From contig JABIRQ010000256.1 of assembly GCA_018699755.1 (NCBI GenBank), positions 1-11,836 of the forward strand: a DNA stretch of 11,836 bases, read 5' to 3'. A model generated the notes under the pieces. That model made no database searches. It worked only from the letters and a program-made list of their open reading frames with translations, and was not told the DNA's origin. Source of the DNA: Rhodospirillaceae bacterium. Its GTDB lineage: Bacteria; Pseudomonadota; Alphaproteobacteria; CADEGL01. This document shows positions 1-4,699 of this stretch, piece after piece (the stretch's first letter is position 1; each line of letters begins with the position of its first letter). The position numbers and the translations under genes are program-made.

Positions 1-463
1 CCATCTCGTAGCGCCCGTCCCGCAGAACGAGCGGGTTCGGAACGAGACGGCGACCATTCTCCTCAAGAATGTCGTGGAAATCGAAGAACACAGGCGGCTG
101 AACGATGACCCCATCGTCCCGGTCGGTGAAGAGGGACGCGGCGGTCGCCAGGATGTTCGGCACATTGGGCGCGCGCAGGATGTGCGTTCTATCCACCTCC
201 CAGCCGTGGCGGGCCTTCAACCATCCCCTCAGGGCGGGCAACAGACCGTCCGGAACGGCTTCATAGCCGAAAACTCCGTGATCCAGCCGCTCCTGCATGG
301 CTGTGAGTACCGGTGGCGGGGCCTTGAAATCCATGTCCGCCACACCGGCCGCAAACAGGTTTTCGCTGTCATCCCCAAGGACGATCCGATGGGTCTTCAG
401 TGCCGGAACCGCCCTGCGGTCGACCTCTTCATCCAGTGAATGGTCTGATTTCGAACGGGCCAT
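1..463 (-). CDS. MalY/PatB-type PLP-dependent C-S lyase (partial, C-terminus outside window)
   Basis: This is the N-terminal 154 codons of a fold-type I PLP enzyme of the MalY/PatB group. Known members are cystathionine beta-lyases or cysteine-conjugate beta-lyases that release thiol, pyruvate and ammonia in the cytoplasm. What is seen: a VADMDF motif followed by KAPPPV, then HGVFGY about 25 residues on, then PPVFF and NGRRLVPNPL. This order is the family's N-terminal signature. The usual Trp before VADMDF is Gly here, and the usual PGVVP segment reads APNVPN, so it is a divergent subgroup. The active-site Lys would lie beyond the window edge. The ATG is preceded by GGGAGG and GAGG. It starts 38 bp after the stop of the SDR gene and is probably the third gene of that operon. 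A plain aminotransferase is the alternative. Confidence 0.85.
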   Translation of the reverse strand, partial: MARSKSDHSLDEEVDRRAVPALKTHRIVLGDDSENLFAAGVADMDFKAPPPVLTAMQERLDHGVFGYEAVPDGLLPALRGWLKARHGWEVDRTHILRAPNVPNILATAASLFTDRDDGVIVQPPVFFDFHDILEENGRRLVPNPLVLRDGRYEM

Positions 464-501
464 AGGACCTCATCCTCCCGACCGATAGGCCAACCGAAGG
501 C

Positions 502-1179
502 CTAGAAGGCCTCGACCCAAGGGCGTAGCTCGACTTCCCAGGTCCAGGCGCTGGGGTGCTGGCGATGGATGTGGAAATAGGTTTCCGCGATCGCGTCCGG
601 ATCCAATCTGGCGTTTCTGCCAGGGTCCTTGCCGATGCCGCCGTCGATCACGAAATGGGCGACATGGATGCCCTTGGGCGCCAGTTCGCGCGCCATGCTC
701 TGGCACAAGCCGCGCAGGCCGAACTTGCCCATGGCGAAGGGCGCGGAATTGGCCACCCCTTTCACGCTGGCCGTGGCCCCGGTGAACAGGATCGAGCCGC
801 TGCCACGCGCCAGCATGGCCTTGGCCGCGCCCTGCCCCACCAGGAAGCCGCCGAAGCAGGAGACCAGGAGCGCCTGGCGCACCTGTTCGGGGTCGAGTTC
901 GGCAATGGGCCCGCGTTGGCGGGCGCTCGGGTTGAAAGCGACCAGATCCGGCGCGCCCAGGTCGCGCTCGACCGCGGCGAAAAGGCCCGTGACCTCCTCC
1001 GCGCTGGAGACATCGCAGCGATAGGCCCGCGCGCCGGTCTCCGAAACGAGACCGGAGAGCTTGTCGGTATCGCGCGCGGCCAGGGCCACGGCCATGCCCT
1101 GCTTCGCGCAGAGCCGGGCCAGCGAGGCGCTGAGCCCCGGCCCTGTACCGACGATGAGTGCGATTTCCCGATCCGCCAT
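502..1179 (-). CDS. Atypical short-chain dehydrogenase/reductase lacking the catalytic Tyr (SDR_c10-like)
   Basis: A 225-aa Rossmann-fold protein. The N-terminal strand carries GTGPGLSASLAR (residues 11-22), a modified glycine-rich nucleotide loop. CDV at 55-57 fits the classical adenine-pocket Asp. The NNAG position reads NPSA (83-86). Where classical SDRs have YxxxK, this protein has F148-A-M-G-K152, and the loop that normally carries the catalytic Ser reads TGAT. This matches the described SDR_c10-type subgroup, in which Phe replaces the active-site Tyr, so dehydrogenase activity is uncertain. The tail WTWEVELRPW is typical of that subgroup. The start is the ATG at 1179, preceded by GGGAGAGAAGG; an in-frame extension to 1446 would overlap the upstream gene and is rejected. 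It lies 17 bp after the isomerase-like gene and is probably co-transcribed with it. Confidence 0.88.
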   Translation of the reverse strand: MADREIALIVGTGPGLSASLARLCAKQGMAVALAARDTDKLSGLVSETGARAYRCDVSSAEEVTGLFAAVERDLGAPDLVAFNPSARQRGPIAELDPEQVRQALLVSCFGGFLVGQGAAKAMLARGSGSILFTGATASVKGVANSAPFAMGKFGLRGLCQSMARELAPKGIHVAHFVIDGGIGKDPGRNARLDPDAIAETYFHIHRQHPSAWTWEVELRPWVEAF

Positions 1180-1196
1180 AACCTTCTCTCCCTGTC

Positions 1197-1844
1197 CTAT
1201 CGCTGTCTCAGGCCACGCTGTTCGAGGCGCCAGACGAGTTGATCGTACCGATCCTGGCCGAAAAACGGCTCGCCCTCGAGCACGCAGGTCGGCGTGCCCC
1301 AATGGCCCGACGCTTCGAGGGCACGGGCATTCTCCTCGATTTCGGCACCGTCGGCCGTCCCGTTCGCCGCGATATCGGTCTCGAGGACGGCAAAATCCAG
1401 CCCCGCCCGCGCCGCCGCGCCCGCAAGCCGGCCGTCTTCGATCCACGCCTCCCCGGCCCAGAGGAGGCGGCCGTATTCCTCGTAGAAGCGCAGACCCCCG
1501 CCCCGCTTCTCCGCCGCCAGGCCCAGGCGGGTGATGCGGTGGATCACGGGTTGATCGGCGGCTGGGCGCAGACCGCTTTCATCCGTCGCCACCGGGTCTG
1601 GGTCCGGCGCGGCGGTATAGGGCAAGCCGAGAAACGCCGCCGTGCGCGCGACATCGATTTCGAAATAGCGGCCGAGCGCCGGATTCTGATCCGCCAGCGC
1701 GTCGGGGTAGCGCAGGATCAGCGGCAGGACGGGGCGCATGACGACGCGCAGATCATGGCTTTCGGTCAAGGGGCGCAGCCGCGCCGCCATGAAAAAGCTG
1801 TAAGGGCTGCGATAGGAAACATAGAGATCGATCGACACGGTCAC
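1197..1844 (-). CDS. 2-hydroxychromene-2-carboxylate isomerase / kappa-class GST-like DsbA-family protein
   Basis: A 215-aa thioredoxin-fold protein with a helical insertion. The N-terminus reads DLYVSYRSPYSFF (residues 6-18). Ser13 is where HCCA isomerase and kappa GST carry the Ser that activates glutathione, in place of a CxxC motif. The C-terminal part has GHWGTPTCV (180-188), with the cis-Pro at 185, and FFGQDR (194-199); both are hallmarks of the family. Known members isomerise 2-hydroxychromene-2-carboxylate in naphthalene breakdown or conjugate glutathione. No other naphthalene genes are present, so the substrate is open. The start is GTG at 1844 with GGAGG upstream. It is the first gene of a three-gene minus-strand operon and is divergent from the class V PLP gene. 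Confidence 0.87.
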   Translation of the reverse strand: MTVSIDLYVSYRSPYSFFMAARLRPLTESHDLRVVMRPVLPLILRYPDALADQNPALGRYFEIDVARTAAFLGLPYTAAPDPDPVATDESGLRPAADQPVIHRITRLGLAAEKRGGGLRFYEEYGRLLWAGEAWIEDGRLAGAAARAGLDFAVLETDIAANGTADGAEIEENARALEASGHWGTPTCVLEGEPFFGQDRYDQLVWRLEQRGLRQR

Positions 1845-1936
1845 TGTGGCACTCCTCCCGGCGAAGCAGGCAGTTTACGGGGCCGCGGTCCGGGCCGAAA
1901 CTGGCCGCCCTGCATCAGACCCGTGCGGAGGCCGCC
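1845..1936. promoter_or_regulatory. Divergent promoter spacer between isomerase-like and class V PLP genes
   Basis: Only 92 bp separate the GTG start on the minus strand from the ATG on the plus strand, so both promoters must lie here or overlap coding DNA. Ribosome binding sites are visible at each end: GGAGG near 1854-1858 read on the minus strand, and GGAGG about 7 bases before 1937. A poor minus-strand -10 candidate (TAAACT, about 1872-1877) has no good -35. No convincing sigma70 pair was found. Confidence 0.4.
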
Positions 1937-3076
1937 ATGATCCCCTGCCAGCGCCACCTGTTCGATATCCCCGAGGGCCTCGCCTATCTCAACTGCGCCT
2001 ATCTCTCGCCCCTGATGAAAGGCGCGCGGGCCGCGGGCGAAAGCGCGGTTTCGCGCAAGAGCCGACCCTGGGAACTCGGCCGCGACGATTTCTTCGCCCC
2101 TGTCGAAGCGGTGCGCGCGGCCTATGCCTGCCTGATCGGAGCCGATGTCGACGGCATCGCCTTGATCCCGGCCACGAGCTATGGGATCGCCACCGCGGCC
2201 ACCAACCTGCCGGTCGAACGGGGACAGGAGATCATCGTGCTCGAGGGCCAGCACGGCTCCAACTGGCATGCCTGGGCCGACAAGGCCGAGGCCGCGGGCG
2301 GCGCGTTGCGCACCGTGGCGCGCCCAGAGGGCGGCCGCTGGACCCCGGCTGTGCTGAACGCCGTCGTCAAGAACACGGCCATCGTCGCCGTGCCGCAATA
2401 CCATTGGACCGACGGGGCGACGGTCGACTTGGCCGCCGTGGGCGCGCGATGCCGGGCGGTGGGCGCCGCCCTGGTGGTCGACGCAACCCAATCGGCCGGC
2501 GCGGCGCCCCTGGATCTGGACGCCGTACGGCCCGATTTCGTCGTCGCCGCCGGATACAAATGGCTGTTCTGCCCCTACACGCTCGGCTTTCTGTACGCCG
2601 CGCCGCACCGGCGGGAAGGCCGGCCGCTGGAAGGCCACACTTTCCACCGCGCGGGCGCGCGACAAAGCGAGGGCCGCACCGGCTATATCCGCGAATACGA
2701 GCCCGGCGCCCGGCGCTACGACATGGGAGAGCGGGCAAACTTCATCCATCTGCCCATGGCCCTGGCAGCCTTGGAACAGCTCAACGCCTGGACGGTCGAA
2801 GAGATCGCCGCCACGCTCCGCCCGCTGACGGCGACCATCGCCGAGCGGGCCGAATCCCACCATTGGGCGGCGCCCGCGGCCGACGCCCGCGCACCCCATT
2901 TCATCGGCATCCGGCCATCCGTCGAGCTCCCGCCCGACCTGGCCCAATGCCTCGCCGCGCGCGGGGTGCATGTCAGCCTGCGCGGCGGCTGCATCCGGAT
3001 CAGCCCGCATCTGTACAACACCGGGGACGATATCGAGCGCCTGTTCGAGACGCTCGATGAAATTGCGGCAATGTAA
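1937..3076 (+). CDS. Class V aminotransferase-fold PLP enzyme (cysteine desulfurase/lyase-like)
   Basis: A 379-aa fold-type I PLP enzyme. Seen in order: YLNCAYLSP near the N-terminus (17-25); the PATSYG cofactor-phosphate loop (78-83); QYHWTDG (154-160); VVDATQSAG (180-188), with Asp182 as the expected pyridine-nitrogen partner; and AGYKWL (205-210), with Lys208 as the Schiff-base lysine. The C-terminal LRGGCIRISPHLYNT is the usual substrate-carboxylate region with its Arg. The family includes cysteine desulfurases, isopenicillin N epimerase-like enzymes and kynureninase-like enzymes. The long SufS/IscS catalytic Cys loop is not obvious, so iron-sulfur assembly is unlikely. The ATG is preceded by GGAGG at 7 bases. 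It is divergent from a GST-like / C-S lyase operon. The exact reaction is unknown. Confidence 0.88.
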   Translation: MIPCQRHLFDIPEGLAYLNCAYLSPLMKGARAAGESAVSRKSRPWELGRDDFFAPVEAVRAAYACLIGADVDGIALIPATSYGIATAATNLPVERGQEIIVLEGQHGSNWHAWADKAEAAGGALRTVARPEGGRWTPAVLNAVVKNTAIVAVPQYHWTDGATVDLAAVGARCRAVGAALVVDATQSAGAAPLDLDAVRPDFVVAAGYKWLFCPYTLGFLYAAPHRREGRPLEGHTFHRAGARQSEGRTGYIREYEPGARRYDMGERANFIHLPMALAALEQLNAWTVEEIAATLRPLTATIAERAESHHWAAPAADARAPHFIGIRPSVELPPDLAQCLAARGVHVSLRGGCIRISPHLYNTGDDIERLFETLDEIAAM

Positions 3077-3118
3077 CGGCGTTCGGCGTTTCCTTGATTT
3101 TCTCCGCCTATCGGCCCG

Positions 3119-3135
3119 GAATTTATGGTGAATTT
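3119..3135. repeat. Paired GAATTT direct repeat, 11 bp apart, upstream of promoter
   Basis: GAATTT occurs at 3119-3124 and again at 3130-3135, one helical turn apart, in an AT-rich patch about 12 bp upstream of a -35 candidate. It could be an activator site or an UP-like element. It is short enough to be chance. Confidence 0.3.
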
Positions 3136-3146
3136 CGGCATTTTTC

Positions 3147-3175
3147 TTGACCGGAAAAGCCAACCCTCCAATAAT
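3147..3175 (+). promoter_or_regulatory. Near-consensus sigma70 promoter for the 83-aa small protein
   Basis: TTGACC at 3147-3152 and AATAAT at 3170-3175 are separated by exactly 17 bp. They match the housekeeping consensus at 4 of 6 or better and 5 of 6 positions. The 100 bases from 3121 to 3220 are about 41% GC by hand count, far below the surrounding coding DNA. Transcription would start near 3182, leaving a leader of about 45 bases before the ATG at 3227. Confidence 0.6.
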
Positions 3176-3226
3176 GAGAAAACAAAAATAAGCGCTGTCC
3201 CCATATGTTGTATTCGGGGGGGCTTC

Positions 3227-3478
3227 ATGGCGGCCAAACAGGTCAGTCCGGGACAGAAATTCCAAAAGGCGGACGGCACCGACATCGTTTTCGAAGTGGT
3301 GGATCTCGTCGATATCGGCGGGTTGCCTCATGCGCGCATGTCGGATGTCCTCGACCCGTCCGATATCCGGGTCGTCTCCGTCGACGCCCTCTACGACCGC
3401 AGGCATTTCCGGCACGCCGCCGACGGCGCCCTGCCACGCAGCGGCACGTCAGGCCGCTTGCGCCTGGCCATGGGCTAG
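3227..3478 (+). CDS. Small conserved-looking hypothetical protein, 83 aa
   Basis: An 83-aa soluble protein without signal peptide, membrane segment or cysteine. I do not recognise a named family. The pattern is PGQKFQKADG (8-17), a hydrophobic strand IVFEVVDLV, GLPHARM, DPSDIRVVSVDAL and YDRRHFR. This resembles small single-domain beta-rich proteins of alphaproteobacteria of unknown role, from memory and unverified. The ATG at 3227 follows a G-rich run (seven G's at 3216-3222). An in-frame ATG at 3125 is rejected because it lies upstream of the predicted promoter and would add a non-homologous-looking AT-rich tail. The gene has its own promoter and is followed by a palindrome, so it is probably monocistronic. 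The last 20 residues are Gly/Arg/Ser-rich and likely disordered. Confidence 0.68.
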   Translation: MAAKQVSPGQKFQKADGTDIVFEVVDLVDIGGLPHARMSDVLDPSDIRVVSVDALYDRRHFRHAADGALPRSGTSGRLRLAMG

Positions 3479-3577
3479 GCCGCGGGCCCGCACCGTGGGC
3501 CGCCGAGAGCGATAGGCGTTCCTCCCGGTCTTACTTCACGGTCTTGCCGCGGCCGGTACCAGGCAGCACACTTCTTG

Positions 3578-3601
3578 ACGGCGTCGCCTCGGCGACGCCG
3601 T
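3578..3601. repeat. Perfect 11-bp inverted repeat with 2-bp centre
   Basis: The arms ACGGCGTCGCC (3578-3588) and GGCGACGCCGT (3591-3601) are exact reverse complements around TC. It lies 100 bp after the small gene and 53 bp before the dehydrogenase start. No T-run follows, so a classical intrinsic terminator is not supported. An operator, a leader hairpin or a factor-assisted terminator is possible. The rest of 3479-3653 shows only a weak 5-bp stem (3485-3501) and the dehydrogenase ribosome binding site. Confidence 0.55.
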
Positions 3602-3653
3602 TCGCCATTGCACCTATGGCCGAGGCTGCGCCAGAAGCCAGGAGGAAGAATCC

Positions 3654-4604
3654 ATGACCGTCCCCGCAACCCTCGACACCGTCGCCGTGATCGGCAACGG
3701 CCTGATCGGCCACGGCATGGCCCAAACCTTCGCCGCCGCCGGGCAACAGGTCGTGATGATCGGCCGGAACGACGACAGCCTGGCCGCCGCCCTGGACAAG
3801 ATCGCCAAGAGCCTGGCGCAGTTCGAAGCCCACGGCCTTCTGACCGCCCAGGAAGCGAAGGCCGCTCTGGCCCGTATCCGCATCTCGACCAAACTCGAGG
3901 ACGCCGCGCCCGCCCAACTCGTCTGCGAGGCGTTGCCCGCGAACAAGGCCCTCCAGGATGAGATCTACGGCAAGCTGGACGCGATCTGCGCGCCGCCCGC
4001 GGTGTTCGCTTCGGGCAGCGGCCAACCGGCCAGCGATCTGGTCGGCAACGTGAAACACCGGGGCCGGGTGGTGGCCGCCCATTTCTGGTATCCGCCACAG
4101 CTCATCCCCCTGGTCGAAGTCTGCGCCGGGCCGGAGACGGACCCGGACGTCGCCCCTTGGGTCTGCGATGCGCTGCGCGCCGCCGGCAAGGAGCCTGTGA
4201 TCATCGACAAGGAGATTCCGGGCTTCCTCGGCAACCGCTTCCAATACGCCATCCTGCGCGAGGCCTGGGCGCTCTGGGCCGAAGGCGTCGCCTCGGCCGA
4301 GGCGATCGACGCCGTGGTCAAGGCCTCCATCGGCCGCCGTTTGGCGATCACCGGCCCGATCGAATCGGCAGATGCCGGCGGGCTCGACACCCTGCACGCC
4401 TACGGCGTCTATCTGATTCCGCATCTCCATGCGGGCGACCAACCGGCCCAATCCGTCACCGACCTGGTCGAGCAAGGCCATCGCGGCCTGCCCTCGGGCA
4501 AGGGCATCTACGACTGGTCGAAACGCGACGGCGCCGCCCTGCTGGCCGAGCGGGAAGAGGAACTGTTCCGCCATCTTGCCCGCGACAAGGCTAAGCGGGA
4601 TTAG
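3654..4604 (+). CDS. 3-hydroxyacyl-CoA dehydrogenase / hydroxyacid dehydrogenase family protein
   Basis: A 316-aa NAD-dependent enzyme of the L-3-hydroxyacyl-CoA dehydrogenase superfamily, which also holds lambda-crystallin/L-gulonate 3-dehydrogenase and carnitine dehydrogenase. Seen: Rossmann loop GNGLIGHG (14-21); an ASGSG segment (119-123) in the region of the active-site Ser; HFWYPP (143-148), with His143 as the catalytic base; LVEV with Glu155 as its partner; KEIPGFLGNRFQ (186-197), with Asn194 conserved; and a C-terminal helical dimerisation domain ending in GKGIYDWS. Length is normal for single-domain members. AGGAGG stands 8-10 bases before the ATG. It is a single gene, convergent with the large minus-strand cluster. 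A free hydroxyacid rather than a CoA ester could be the substrate. Confidence 0.9.
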   Translation: MTVPATLDTVAVIGNGLIGHGMAQTFAAAGQQVVMIGRNDDSLAAALDKIAKSLAQFEAHGLLTAQEAKAALARIRISTKLEDAAPAQLVCEALPANKALQDEIYGKLDAICAPPAVFASGSGQPASDLVGNVKHRGRVVAAHFWYPPQLIPLVEVCAGPETDPDVAPWVCDALRAAGKEPVIIDKEIPGFLGNRFQYAILREAWALWAEGVASAEAIDAVVKASIGRRLAITGPIESADAGGLDTLHAYGVYLIPHLHAGDQPAQSVTDLVEQGHRGLPSGKGIYDWSKRDGAALLAEREEELFRHLARDKAKRD

Positions 4605-4611
4605 CTAAGCG
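4590..4611 (+). repeat. 8-bp direct repeat across the dehydrogenase stop codon
   Basis: GCTAAGCG occurs at 4590-4597 and 4604-4611 (period 14). The second copy overlaps the last base of the TAG stop. It may be a small slippage duplication at the 3' end of the gene. Confidence 0.4.
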
Positions 4612-4614
4612 ACC

Positions 4615-4692
4615 CGCGCTCCGTTCCGGCCTTCCTCGCCCTGAGCTTGCCGAAGGATGAGGAAGCTCAACATGATGCCGGAACGCGGCGCG
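4615..4692. repeat. Bipartite REP-like inverted repeat between convergent genes
   Basis: The outer arms 4615-4630 and 4677-4692 pair at 14 of 16 positions, including an uninterrupted 9 bp (CGTTCCGGC with GCCGGAACG). The inner arms CTTCCTC (4631-4637) and GAGGAAG (4659-4665) pair perfectly and enclose a CCTGAGCTTGCCGAAGGAT core. That core resembles a CTGAGCTTG(T)CGAAGG-type intergenic repeat that I recall from many proteobacterial genomes. It nearly fills the 95-bp spacer between two convergent genes. It probably acts as a two-way transcript end or mRNA-stabilising hairpin. There is no T-run on either strand. Confidence 0.65.
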
Positions 4693-4699
4693 TTCTCCC

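Noticed and set aside
1197..1844. Naphthalene degradation isomerase (nahD) by name
   Set aside because: The family fits, but no other naphthalene genes occur here, so the specific gene name is not supported.
1841..3415. Minus-strand open frame (524 codons) opposite the class V PLP gene
   Set aside because: It covers a recognised gene and an AT-rich promoter region; no motif, no ribosome binding site logic.
3485..3501. Terminator hairpin just after the small gene
   Set aside because: Only a 5-bp stem with no T-run; not enough in GC-rich DNA.
3531..4574. Minus-strand open frame (347 codons) opposite the hydroxyacyl-CoA dehydrogenase
   Set aside because: A shadow frame; the plus strand has the Rossmann loop and catalytic His/Glu.
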